A stretch of DNA of 64,000 bases from G965215055 sp965215055 (GTDB lineage: Bacteria; Pseudomonadota; Gammaproteobacteria; UBA4575): positions 1,364,001-1,428,000 of the forward strand of contig OZ244046.1 of NCBI GenBank assembly GCA_965215055.1, read 5' to 3'. A program made the translations under genes and the position numbers. Under the pieces are notes generated by a model. The model did no database searches. It was not told where the DNA came from and saw only the letters and a program-made list of their open reading frames with translations. Positions 27,990-36,331 of the stretch are shown here, piece after piece; positions within the stretch are counted from its first letter, which is position 1, and the number at the start of each line of letters is the position of its first letter.

Positions 27990-28013
27990 TTGTGTGTCAA
28001 GTATATAGTTCCC
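27990..28013 (-). repeat. Right terminal inverted repeat of the IS1595-family element
   Basis: This is the exact reverse complement of the left end (24 of 24 bases). It starts immediately downstream of the endonuclease gene's stop codon at 27986-27988. Confidence 0.95.
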
Positions 28014-28021
28014 CGATATTT
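28014..28021. repeat. Target-site duplication, right copy
   Basis: CGATATTT follows the right terminal repeat and matches 25301-25308 exactly; speA coding sequence continues directly after it. Confidence 0.95.
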
Positions 28022-28562
28022 GGGGGCTGAGTCAGATCTTTCCAATCCTGCCACTGCATCGCCTGCAAGAATTTCCTTCGCGCAAGGCGCGGTTGCATGA
28101 CCTGACCTGCGACTCGGACGGACAGATACATCACTACGTGGAAGATAATGCCATCAGGCCGTACCTGTCTCTGCACGAATTTCACTCCCGACAAGATTAT
28201 ATTCTGGGCTTTTTTCTGATAGGGGCTTACCAGGAGATACTTGGTGACATGCATAATCTATTCGGCAATACGTATGCAGTCAATGTAGAGATAAATGCCG
28301 ACGGCAACCATCGGATTTGCGAGCAGAAGCCCGGTAACACCATTGAGGAGATACTGTCTTGCATACACGTCGATAGTGCGGATATGCGCCAAACCTGGCT
28401 GGAAAAACTTTCCCGAACAGGGGTGTCTGTAAAGGCTGGAAAACTCGCGCTACAGGAACTGGAAACCTTCCTCAAGTCAAACAACTACTTGAGTTGATAT
28501 CCCGCAAATCAATTTTATTAGAAGAAAATGCAGGGTTGCCTTAATGAAACGATAGCCCTTAA

Positions 28563-29609
28563 CTAATGACTGACAAAATCCAGCATACGGCTGGTCGAGC
28601 GGTAGGCTTTCTTGCGAATCTCTTCATCTACAAAAATCTCGTTTTCACCTGACTCCAACACCGCTTCCAGGTTATGCAGGCCGTTCATGGCCATCCACGG
28701 GCAGTGCGCACAACTCTTGCAGGTCGCGCCTTCTCCTGCGGTAGGGGCTTCAATGAAGATCTTGTCCGGTGCCTGCTGTTTCATTTTGTAGAAAATGCGG
28801 TTGTCCGTCGCAACGATGAATTTCTGATGCGGCAACTCCTTGGCTGCTTTTATCAGTGCCGTAGTTGAACCTACGACGTCTGCGACATCGATAACGGCTG
28901 CCGGAGATTCGGGATGCACCAGGATAGCGGCTTCGGGGTGCTGTTCCATTAAATCCCCCAATGCGCGCGCCTTGAATTCTTCATGTACGATACATGCGCC
29001 CTGCCACAGTGTCATGTCCGCACCGGTAACCCGTTCAATGTAACGCCCAAGATGCTTGTCCGGCGCCCACAGTATTTTTTTATCCAGGTCCGTGAGGTGT
29101 GAAATGACCTTTAGCGCAATGCTGGAAGTGACTACCCAATCTGCACGCGCCTTTACTTCGGCACTGGTATTGGCATAGACCACTACTTCATGATCCGGGT
29201 ACTGATCGCAGAACTCGCTGAATTCTTTTATCGGACAGCCAAGATCAAGTGAGCAGGTCGCCTCCAGTGTCGGCATTAACACACGCTTTTCCGGGTTTAA
29301 TATCTTCGCGGTTTCGCCCATGAACCGAACACCTGCGACGATAAGCGTTGTTGCCGGATGATGGTTGCCGAAGCGCGCCATTTCCAAGGAATCGGATACG
29401 CAGCCGCCCATTTCCTCGGCAATTATTTGTAAGTCTTCATGCGTGTAGTAGTGCGCAACCAGCACGGCATCTTCCTGTTTGAGCAGGCGTTTTATGGCCG
29501 CGATTTTTTCCTCTCTCTGTTGCGGAGAATAAACGGGTAGGCTCGATTGGATAACCGCCGTTTCAGGCACGGCAAATTCGACTGACGAACCTGACATACT
29601 AAAAGCCAT
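28563..29609 (-). CDS. nadA: Quinolinate synthase NadA
   Basis: This [4Fe-4S] enzyme (348 residues) condenses iminoaspartate with dihydroxyacetone phosphate in NAD synthesis. Three cluster-cysteine regions are visible: EEMGGCVSDSLEMARF, EATCSLDLGCPIKEF and GATCKSCAHCPWMAMNG; one cysteine from each is expected to bind the cluster. VAHYYTHEDLQIIAE near residue 55 is a family signature. It marks the edge of the core genome before the accessory island at 29.7-36.3 kb. Confidence 0.95.
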   Translation of the reverse strand: MAFSMSGSSVEFAVPETAVIQSSLPVYSPQQREEKIAAIKRLLKQEDAVLVAHYYTHEDLQIIAEEMGGCVSDSLEMARFGNHHPATTLIVAGVRFMGETAKILNPEKRVLMPTLEATCSLDLGCPIKEFSEFCDQYPDHEVVVYANTSAEVKARADWVVTSSIALKVISHLTDLDKKILWAPDKHLGRYIERVTGADMTLWQGACIVHEEFKARALGDLMEQHPEAAILVHPESPAAVIDVADVVGSTTALIKAAKELPHQKFIVATDNRIFYKMKQQAPDKIFIEAPTAGEGATCKSCAHCPWMAMNGLHNLEAVLESGENEIFVDEEIRKKAYRSTSRMLDFVSH

Positions 29610-29765
29610 GGTAGTTCATGTACTTTATATATAAGGGTGTGAAGGGGAAATCAAGCCTAAAAAACCTATAACTTGAAGTCACACTCTACTCCGAAGTCAT
29701 TTTGAGGTGTTATTGTTCATAAACACGAGTAGAGTATGATCAACATAGACTCAAAGTGTTGCATA

Positions 29766-31049
29766 ATGCGATCTCACTTTTCCCTTCTGGCTCTATGCCT
29801 GTGCCTAGCTACCCTTCAGGCTTGTAAAAGCACAACAAGTCTCAGTGCTCCCATGTTGGACCCCATTTCTGTGCCAACACTCGAAGGCACAAAGCCCATT
29901 GCTTTCAGGAAAATCGTCTTGAAAATCCCCCATCATCGTCCGATTGGTAAGCTATCTAGGGGTCTTCTGTGCCTAAAAAAAGATGATTTTACGCTATCTG
30001 GTGGGCGTCACCAACTGAACACTGATCGGTTCAATGAAATCTTTCACACCGAGCTTCAACTCGCAAACTACAAAGTTGTCGGTGACCCGGATGCTTTGTT
30101 CGAAGACCCAGAGATCAAATCGGCAGAATATTTAATCGCTGGCCTAGTCAAGAGCATAGAGGCGAACGTGTGCTATCCAAAGAGTAGGTCTGGAAATTAC
30201 AGTTCCTCGAGTGCGGCGGTCTACATGGAAGTAGAGTGGCAGATTTTTGATGCGTTGCGGCGCAAGATTGTAGAGAAAGTGCACACACAGGGTTCATCCA
30301 AGGTTGGTATAAGCTATAACGGTATTGGGAAGGCGTTTGATAATGCCTTCGCGCTTGCGACGCGGAATCTGCTCGCAGACAAGAAATTTTATCAACTCGT
30401 GCACATAAGCGACGCGGAGAACCAATACACTGATCAAGTTAAAAAAGACAACGACTGGAAGCTTGCAGCTTTGAACACTGTGAAAATATCAACAGTTAAT
30501 GGAGAGGTCGACATAGACTTACTGAAACAAGCTACTGCGGTCGTGCGGTCTGCACTCGGCCATGGTAGCGGTTTCGTGATCGGAGAGGGGTTTCTCGTCA
30601 CTAGTGAGCATGTCGTCGCTGGAGCGAAGAAGGTCAGGTTAATTTTTGGTGATGGCGCGGAGATCGATGCGAATGTAGTGATTGTCGATGATCGCAGAGA
30701 TGTCGCGTTGATTCATTTCACCGATAGCTTCATAAGACCTTTGTTGCCCATAAGGCCCACAAGCGTGGAGGTTGGGGAGGAAGTTTATTCGTTTGGTGCG
30801 CCTTTGAGTGAGAAATATAGCGGCACGCTCCGAAAAGGCGTTGTTAGTGCCCATCGCAGGGTCCAAGGCCTCGATTACATACAAAGCGACGCTCCTGTCA
30901 ATCCTGGAAACTCTGGCGGGCCGTTGATCGACAGAAACGGTTCTGTGGTAGGTATCTCGGTGTCAGGTCTTTTGTATGATAGCTCTGTGGAGCAAGGGGT
31001 AAACTTTTTTATTCCTATCAAAGAGGTACTCGCCGCTTTAAGGAAGTAG
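29766..31049 (+). CDS. Lipoprotein with C-terminal trypsin-like serine protease domain
   Basis: This roughly 427-residue protein has a lipoprotein signal (LLALCLCLATLQAC, lipobox LQAC), an N-terminal domain of about 230 residues that I do not recognise, and a C-terminal HtrA/trypsin-like domain. The triad is visible: His in FLVTSEHVVAGAKK, Asp in DDRRDVALIHF and Ser in NPGNSGGPLIDRNG. There is no PDZ domain after the protease. An in-frame ATG at 29736 is an alternative start but would displace the signal peptide. It is the first gene of the accessory island; the target proteins are unknown. Confidence 0.82.
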   Translation: MRSHFSLLALCLCLATLQACKSTTSLSAPMLDPISVPTLEGTKPIAFRKIVLKIPHHRPIGKLSRGLLCLKKDDFTLSGGRHQLNTDRFNEIFHTELQLANYKVVGDPDALFEDPEIKSAEYLIAGLVKSIEANVCYPKSRSGNYSSSSAAVYMEVEWQIFDALRRKIVEKVHTQGSSKVGISYNGIGKAFDNAFALATRNLLADKKFYQLVHISDAENQYTDQVKKDNDWKLAALNTVKISTVNGEVDIDLLKQATAVVRSALGHGSGFVIGEGFLVTSEHVVAGAKKVRLIFGDGAEIDANVVIVDDRRDVALIHFTDSFIRPLLPIRPTSVEVGEEVYSFGAPLSEKYSGTLRKGVVSAHRRVQGLDYIQSDAPVNPGNSGGPLIDRNGSVVGISVSGLLYDSSVEQGVNFFIPIKEVLAALRK

Positions 31050-31155
31050 CTTCCATATACCGCACCGGATAAGGAGGACTATACAAGGAGATATATAGTT
31101 AATGCGATATATGACCCATTACTTACCATGCTAAGGGAGGAACAAGATAAGTAAA

Positions 31156-31440
31156 CTAGTGCTGCCATCGGTTCCTACACACAGCAGAGTACTTGTCGCA
31201 ACCAGTAGAGGTGATCCAGTCGTTTCTACCTCTATATTCAACCTCAGAAACCTGTCTTTCAGCCTCTCTAGTTCGTCGTGCTGCGTCTTCCATGCTGTAA
31301 TCAGGCCGCCATTCTCGCTCATAACTTGCATTGATTCTGGCTTGGGCTTCATCTATTTTCGGATCGCCTGTAGGCCAAGCTCCCGCATTGCTGAACATAA
31401 AGGCTCCGAATAGCATCAATATCAGTAGTTTAATCTTCAT
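31156..31440 (-). CDS. Small secreted protein of unknown function
   Basis: This 94-residue protein has a clear signal peptide (MKIKLLILMLFGAFMFSNAGA), a strong AAAGGAGA ribosome-binding site, and a charged mature part rich in Arg and Glu (ARRTREAERQVSEVEYRG) with two cysteines near the end that could form a disulfide. No family is recognised. It lies in the island, followed on the same strand by the phage-like small gene. Confidence 0.65.
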   Translation of the reverse strand: MKIKLLILMLFGAFMFSNAGAWPTGDPKIDEAQARINASYEREWRPDYSMEDAARRTREAERQVSEVEYRGRNDWITSTGCDKYSAVCRNRWQH

Positions 31441-31461
31441 AGTTATCTCCTTTTAGGTTAG

Positions 31462-31587
31462 TCATTTCTTCCGTCTCTTATCTGCCCTATGAAACTTGCA
31501 AGCTACTTTTCGTGAAATCTTCTTGCGAACCCTGCCTTTACAAGCGGCTGCCATAAATCGTCTCTGTTTGGCAGTCTTGCTAGGCAT
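31462..31587 (-). CDS. Very small basic, phage-like protein
   Basis: This 41-residue protein starts MPSKTAKQRRFMAAACKGRV and is rich in Lys/Arg. The Q-x-RFMAAA pattern followed by a basic K-x-KxH-x-ADK region resembles small proteins found in phages and prophages that begin with a similar QRFM segment. Function is unknown. It supports a mobile origin for this island. No strong ribosome-binding site is seen, so the call is moderate. Confidence 0.5.
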   Translation of the reverse strand: MPSKTAKQRRFMAAACKGRVRKKISRKVACKFHRADKRRKK

Positions 31588-31634
31588 GTCGTTTTTATCC
31601 TTGTAAAGAGTATATGCAGGTATTTAATCAACAG

Positions 31635-31940
31635 TCAACCTCCTCTTGGTATCTGATCCTCTGGACTTGACCATACATTCGCTATTCTTTTCCAGTGTTC
31701 ATTATTAGTCGGGTTAAAGTCATGGAGGTGGTCATACGAATCTGTGATATTTATCCACGCCTTAATTGCTTCATAGCGCCGGATATACTGCCCTCGCTTT
31801 GTATCGAAAGTCTGCTTTTCCGTATCAGACATGGCTAATCTTATATGTATTTCGTCAATCTCGTCATCTGCCAAGTATACTTTTGTGCATATTCGCTTTC
31901 GGCAGTTCTCTTTCAGGGTTTTCAACTTGCCAAACTTCAT
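31635..31940 (-). CDS. Hypothetical protein
   Basis: This 101-residue charged protein (starts MKFGKLKTLKENCRKRICTK) has no signal peptide, membrane helix or motif I can name. It lies downstream of the large STAND gene on the same strand, 78 bases beyond its stop codon, and may be co-transcribed. Real-gene status rests on length and position only. Confidence 0.45.
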   Translation of the reverse strand: MKFGKLKTLKENCRKRICTKVYLADDEIDEIHIRLAMSDTEKQTFDTKRGQYIRRYEAIKAWINITDSYDHLHDFNPTNNEHWKRIANVWSSPEDQIPRGG

Positions 31941-32018
31941 TCTACGAACCTGATCTTCCTTAAAAGCCGATACGATGTCATTCCAACTAGGCTTTGGACA
32001 TCGTTCTGAATGAAGGCA

Positions 32019-35000
32019 CTAGATTTCATGCTGTGCCTCTCGTTCCTCGTCTTCGGTGTGGGCGTTCTCGATCTCGGTATTGAGTCGGCGAAGCATGGTT
32101 TTGGCCCAGCGTTGCACTTGCCCCCGTGGATGATCATTCAGCGTGCTTAGCGGCGCTTGGTAAAGCTCGTAATAGGCTCCTAATGCTCCCCACCAAACGA
32201 AGGTATGTATATTGCGAGAGATAGCTTGCAGCACATCCTGACGGTCGCCGAACTCGTCGAGTAGCCGCGTCATGACTTGATGCAGCAAGCGTTTGGTGGC
32301 ATCAACTCGATAAGTGTTGAGTACCGGCACGATCGCTGCTGTGAAAGCCGGTGCGCGCTCCGGGTTAGCATGGCACCAAGCGAACAAGGTATCCTGGGGA
32401 AGGCTCAAGATTGGGGGATTCTCCCCGCGCATGGAAGAACCCAGGCCGTTCAAGACAGATTCAAAGTGCAACGCTTGCCTTCGGTCAGAAACGATTGCTT
32501 GACCAATGAGAGGCCAAGTTATTTCGGGAAAGTTAGACAGCAGTATGGGAATCATAGGCTCCAAAAGCCGCCCATGGTGCTGCTCAGCAATTTTGACCAG
32601 CGCACGCGCCAGCACCAAGGCTATGGTACAAGCGTCGCGGTCCTGCCGGCCATGCTTCAGCATCCACTCAGTGATTGTCTCGAAGTGGTAAGCTACCATT
32701 GTTTCACGCGGTGGCTGTTCCCACCGGGCTATATTTTCTGCAGACTTAAGGATTTGTGGTCGTAGGTCATCGAGCTTATCGAGTGCACCATGAACATACT
32801 TCCCCATTAGGCTCACAGCTACTGCAAACGCTTCCATATTGTGGTCGAGCATCGCATCAAACAAGGGCGCTACCACAGGGGCAGGAACCTTAGCAAGCAC
32901 TCCACCAAATTTCCAGCACTCTAATTGTTCAGGATCCAGCAAGCCCTCCTGAAGAGCATCAATAATCAACTCGATATCTGATGGGGTGATGCCGATTCGC
33001 AAACAAATTAGGGGAAGTGCTGATGCAAGCTCGGGCGATTGTGCCGCCTTCCGTTTAAAATCATCCACGACATCTGGATGGTTCTCAACGATACCCTTTA
33101 CATACCCTGAAAGCAGATCGAAGTTACGCTCTTCCGGCACTTCTACGACAGCGGAGGTGATTGGTTTCAGCCAGTCCAGCGGTGACTCAGCAGAGGTGGC
33201 GATAGACTTTCCAAAGATATAAGCTTTACGCTGCTGACCTTGGCTGACTCGGAGCAGAATTCTCTTAAGGGTCGCTGGTGGTTGTTTGACGATCTCGACT
33301 GCTAGCACACGCACTGCCTCAGCTTGGCGCTGTTCGAGTGTATCGAAATCTAACTTTTCTTCACAAGGAAAGTCCCATGGCATCTCGGTGACGAGGAAAC
33401 GCACGCGCGCTTCTATATCCTTCGGCTGCAGCTTGGCAATCAATGTCTTGACCCGACTGATCATTTCATGATCATCGTCGGTAGCATCGTGCTTGAGGAA
33501 ATGACCAAGACTTTCCAGTGCCTCTACCCACTGATCAACTTTATCGCCTACCTGGTCGACCACTGTTTCCACGGTATCAATGAGACCATGCTCAATCAGT
33601 GAGTGTAGATGACGGCCGAGACTGGCGCGAGCAGCGATACCGGAGTCGTCGTCCTGCTCAGCAAATTGAGCAAGGTACATCACACAATTCTTAATATAGT
33701 CAGTTGCCTTCTCGTTTGTGTCTGGACGCCAATCTTTTAGAGCTGGTCGGGACCCGTGAATCTCTGCGCCCACATAACGCGAGAAATAATCCGTCTTCAC
33801 TCCAGCAATCAGAGCTTTGACGACAATAGAGCGTTGTACAGGATTGTTAGTTTTGGTTGCTTCATTCAGGATGGAGAGCCGCGAATTGCCATCGGCGGCA
33901 GTGTTACCAGCCAGCATAGGAAAGAGTGCTTTGAACTGATTGGCGGCGTTGTTGTGGATATGTTGTTTGTTCTCGGCAACTGCGAGGCGTAGCAGGAGTC
34001 GGGTGCCATCCTCAAAGGTGTCAGAACAAAAGGCAATTTTCTCCAGTGCCAAGACAAGGTGACAGTGCACGTCGCCTTTGATCTCCGACAGATTCTCAAT
34101 TTCTATCAAGGAGCGCTTAATCTGGTCCACAACAACTCTAGAGTTGATTTCGGCAAAAGCTGACAGCACCTCGGCGTGGTCCGCCTTGTAAACTCCTTCG
34201 GAGCCATCGAACGGTCCATCCCGACGGCAGACATGAGCAACCACTTTCTGGGAAATGTCAGTCGTGTTAAGCAGGGCGAGCTGCCGAGCAGCCCGGATTT
34301 TGAGATTGGAACTAGTATCGCCGGCCAGTACCTCATCCCATTTATCTGGGGTCCACCTTTGCCACTGACTCTCGGCTAGTCTCATGGCGACCGGGCGAGG
34401 CTGAAGAATAGCTAATCTTCCTCTCCGTTGAACAACGCCTCGCTCGGTAAGTTGCTGGAAAGCGTCGTGTAGGTCTTCGACCGTAAGATTACAGCTCACG
34501 TGGGCAATCTCACCGAGTTCAGTTGAGTCCTCTATCTCGACTAAGCCAAATGTGGCCAGTAACGCCGCCGACTTGCGTAACAGGTCGGGCTTATGAGGCT
34601 TGCGTCCCAGGACGAATGCGTCGACAAGATCATGGTCCTCGACATGAGCAACGGGTATGCCCTCAGTCCATGCTTTCCTGATGCGGATGGCGATTCTCGG
34701 GAAGCCTTTGGAGAAATGCACAAGCCGTCGCTGGTCTTCGGACGGCAAGCCCAGTGGCACTTGATTGACGATGGCCTCAATAACAGAAAGTGGTGCCTCC
34801 TCAACCTTGAATGTCATCTTATCCAACGTTTCCAACGTTCCAGGAGGTATCTCGCTGTCGATAGTGACTAGTGAAAGATGGCTACACTCACGCGAAACTA
34901 TGCCAGTGAGAATCCTATGCGTTCCAGGAGTACAACAATCGACGACCACAATGGCGCGCTGCCCCATATCCACCAGATTTTGAACGATGTTATTGATAGA

Positions 35001-36050
35001 TTCCGAGTCGGCCTCGGACTCGTTGGCATAAAGCACGATGTTGCTAACGAAGAGGTCCTCTTCGTTAGCGGAACCAAGAGCTTCAAGTGTCAATCGGGAT
35101 TTGCCGACGCCCGATAGTCCGACTATGCGGACAACACCTTTTGGTTTTGTTACCCGCTCACGCAGCCAGGTACGCAACACGGGAAGACGCTCGTCATCGA
35201 CCCGGAGCGAGCTGTCATGCTCGGCGCGACCAGCCCAGTGGGACCAGGAGCGGAAGGGACCAATGGTTCCGGGCTGTGTCTGCTCCTTCACCCAGGTAGC
35301 AACAGCGGGGTGGCTATTTGTCCACGCAGCGATCTGGTCGGCGTCGCGAAACTGGACTTGGTCATCGTCGATGGTGATACCAGTGCCACGAAGTGCTTCC
35401 AGAATCCGCATTTCTCGTTTTTTGATATCCTTGTAGACGTAACGATGGGCACACAGCATAATGTAGCGACCGCCATCCTCAATAGTCGAGCCCACCATAC
35501 CCTTGACCGATCCTGCTTTGGTCAGAACATCGCTGCCTGCCTTGGCCGGCGTAATTTTGCTCGCTTTTAATTGGAACTGATTGAGCCGTGAAGGAAGGAA
35601 TGGTGTATGGTCAGGGCCGTCGTCCCATCTGATGTGTCCGTCTTCGCCTTCATCAGGGGTAGTAATTTTGCTGGCCACATGGACGTTATAAGCTGGCAGC
35701 CCATTGGCTGCGGCTTCCGCATGTAGTATCCGCTCTAAAAATAGGGAGAATGTCCGCTCGGTTAGAAATGCGATGTGCTCCCCTGTCACTTCGAATGGGC
35801 GGTGTTTTACAATGGTGGTCATAGGACGAGACTTACTTCCTTGAAGGGTAGAGATCGCGGCTGGGTTAGCCTTCAGCAACCGCAGCAGGTTAACGACAGA
35901 AGCAGCAGGCTTCACAGTTCCAGACTCATATTTTGTGAAGGCGCGTGGCCCACCACCCAATAGTTCACCGGCCTCTACTTGGGAAAGGCCAAGCTCTTTT
36001 CGAATAGCGCGGATTTCATCAGGGTCGATCTCGTTTTTATTTTCTTTCAT
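32019..36050 (-). CDS. HTH-nuclease-STAND NTPase fusion, candidate anti-phage defence protein
   Basis: This single 1,343-residue protein has at least four parts. Residues 12-62 form an MqsA-type helix-turn-helix (RKELGLSQVEAGELLGGGPR). Residues about 80-260 resemble a PD-(D/E)xK-type nuclease, with IRWDD at 140-144 and Q160-L-K162 as possible catalytic residues. A P-loop NTPase follows with Walker A GLSGVGKS (311-318) and Walker B IVVVD ending at Asp371, the STAND type. The remaining 800 or so residues are helical and repeat-like, suited to target sensing. Nuclease-STAND-repeat is the plan of Avs-type phage sensors; the fused N-terminal DNA-binding domain is not one I know from them. Defence function is inferred. 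Confidence 0.75.
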   Translation of the reverse strand: MKENKNEIDPDEIRAIRKELGLSQVEAGELLGGGPRAFTKYESGTVKPAASVVNLLRLLKANPAAISTLQGSKSRPMTTIVKHRPFEVTGEHIAFLTERTFSLFLERILHAEAAANGLPAYNVHVASKITTPDEGEDGHIRWDDGPDHTPFLPSRLNQFQLKASKITPAKAGSDVLTKAGSVKGMVGSTIEDGGRYIMLCAHRYVYKDIKKREMRILEALRGTGITIDDDQVQFRDADQIAAWTNSHPAVATWVKEQTQPGTIGPFRSWSHWAGRAEHDSSLRVDDERLPVLRTWLRERVTKPKGVVRIVGLSGVGKSRLTLEALGSANEEDLFVSNIVLYANESEADSESINNIVQNLVDMGQRAIVVVDCCTPGTHRILTGIVSRECSHLSLVTIDSEIPPGTLETLDKMTFKVEEAPLSVIEAIVNQVPLGLPSEDQRRLVHFSKGFPRIAIRIRKAWTEGIPVAHVEDHDLVDAFVLGRKPHKPDLLRKSAALLATFGLVEIEDSTELGEIAHVSCNLTVEDLHDAFQQLTERGVVQRRGRLAILQPRPVAMRLAESQWQRWTPDKWDEVLAGDTSSNLKIRAARQLALLNTTDISQKVVAHVCRRDGPFDGSEGVYKADHAEVLSAFAEINSRVVVDQIKRSLIEIENLSEIKGDVHCHLVLALEKIAFCSDTFEDGTRLLLRLAVAENKQHIHNNAANQFKALFPMLAGNTAADGNSRLSILNEATKTNNPVQRSIVVKALIAGVKTDYFSRYVGAEIHGSRPALKDWRPDTNEKATDYIKNCVMYLAQFAEQDDDSGIAARASLGRHLHSLIEHGLIDTVETVVDQVGDKVDQWVEALESLGHFLKHDATDDDHEMISRVKTLIAKLQPKDIEARVRFLVTEMPWDFPCEEKLDFDTLEQRQAEAVRVLAVEIVKQPPATLKRILLRVSQGQQRKAYIFGKSIATSAESPLDWLKPITSAVVEVPEERNFDLLSGYVKGIVENHPDVVDDFKRKAAQSPELASALPLICLRIGITPSDIELIIDALQEGLLDPEQLECWKFGGVLAKVPAPVVAPLFDAMLDHNMEAFAVAVSLMGKYVHGALDKLDDLRPQILKSAENIARWEQPPRETMVAYHFETITEWMLKHGRQDRDACTIALVLARALVKIAEQHHGRLLEPMIPILLSNFPEITWPLIGQAIVSDRRQALHFESVLNGLGSSMRGENPPILSLPQDTLFAWCHANPERAPAFTAAIVPVLNTYRVDATKRLLHQVMTRLLDEFGDRQDVLQAISRNIHTFVWWGALGAYYELYQAPLSTLNDHPRGQVQRWAKTMLRRLNTEIENAHTEDEEREAQHEI

Positions 36051-36055
36051 AATGT

Positions 36056-36066
36056 ACCTTAAAGGT
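36056..36066. promoter_or_regulatory. Operator-like dyad 1 at the STAND gene start
   Basis: ACCTTAAAGGT is a perfect palindrome around a central A, 6 bases upstream of the ATG, and contains the AAGGT that would serve as ribosome-binding site. MqsA-type HTH proteins bind AACCT/AGGTT-like dyads, so this fits self-repression by the encoded HTH. Confidence 0.55.
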
Positions 36067-36085
36067 CATATATTAAATAATAAGC

Positions 36086-36117
36086 ACCATTATGGTATAT
36101 ATTTTTTATGGTGTCAA
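36086..36117 (-). promoter_or_regulatory. Promoter of the STAND gene with overlapping dyad 2
   Basis: On the minus strand TTGACA (36112-36117) and CATAAT (36089-36094) are separated by exactly 17 bases, a near-consensus sigma-70 promoter. A second palindrome, ACCATTATGGT (36086-36096), covers the -10 box, and a further ATGGT half-site (36108-36112) touches the -35 box. Confidence 0.65.
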
Positions 36118-36331
36118 GATTTGATTCTAATATGAGGTTGTTGAGTTCTCTTACACCACCTCTTCTCCTACGCAACCTCTTAATGTATTTCTCGGTGGTC
36201 CTCGCCAGAACTTTGATTGATCACTGATTTCGAGAAGTTGTTCTGAAGAAGGAGTGGGAGTCATGTTGTTTTACCTGAAATAGGGAATAGTAGGCGTAAA
36301 ATAACTTGCTTGTTACCAACCTTTTGTCTTC

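Larger units (their letters stand above)
25309..28013 (+). mobile_element. IS1595-family element carrying a restriction-modification gene pair
   Basis: This 2,705-bp element is bounded by perfect 24-bp terminal inverted repeats and flanked by the 8-bp direct repeat CGATATTT (25301-25308 and 28014-28021); 8 bp is the usual duplication for the IS1595 family. It holds three genes on one strand: transposase, C5-cytosine methyltransferase and a probable endonuclease, packed with overlaps of 8 and 80 bases. The intact repeats and target duplication suggest a fairly recent insertion. Confidence 0.95.
23850..28497 (+). pseudogene. speA: Biosynthetic arginine decarboxylase, interrupted by a mobile element
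   Basis: The gene is split in two by the element at 25309-28013. The 5' part (23850-25308) encodes the PLP-barrel domain: YIAAYPIKVNQQ with the PLP lysine at residue 100, HFHMGSQ and VGGGLAVDYEGS. Reading on into the element adds E-L-Y-T and stops. The 3' part resumes at 28022 in frame and carries HDLTCDSDGQIHHYVEDN, where the family has its conserved active-site cysteine and acidic residues. Removing the element and one target copy restores an uninterrupted frame of 644 codons, close to the family length. The truncated product should lack activity because half of its active site is missing. Confidence 0.93.
36051..36331. other. AT-rich spacer between the STAND gene and the acyl-CoA synthetase
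   Basis: Apart from the promoter and dyads at 36056-36117, this stretch holds no convincing gene. It is AT-rich near the STAND gene and is the right-hand edge of the island. No long direct repeat marking an integration site was seen. Confidence 0.5.

Noticed and set aside
29683..29735. 9-base inverted repeat ACTCTACTC/GAGTAGAGT with a 35-base loop next to the lipoprotein gene
   Set aside because: Short arms and a long loop; could be chance, and it matches no boundary of the island.
31937..32137. Short frame overlapping the end of the STAND gene
   Set aside because: It overlaps the last codons of a much longer supported gene on the same strand and has no recognisable sequence.
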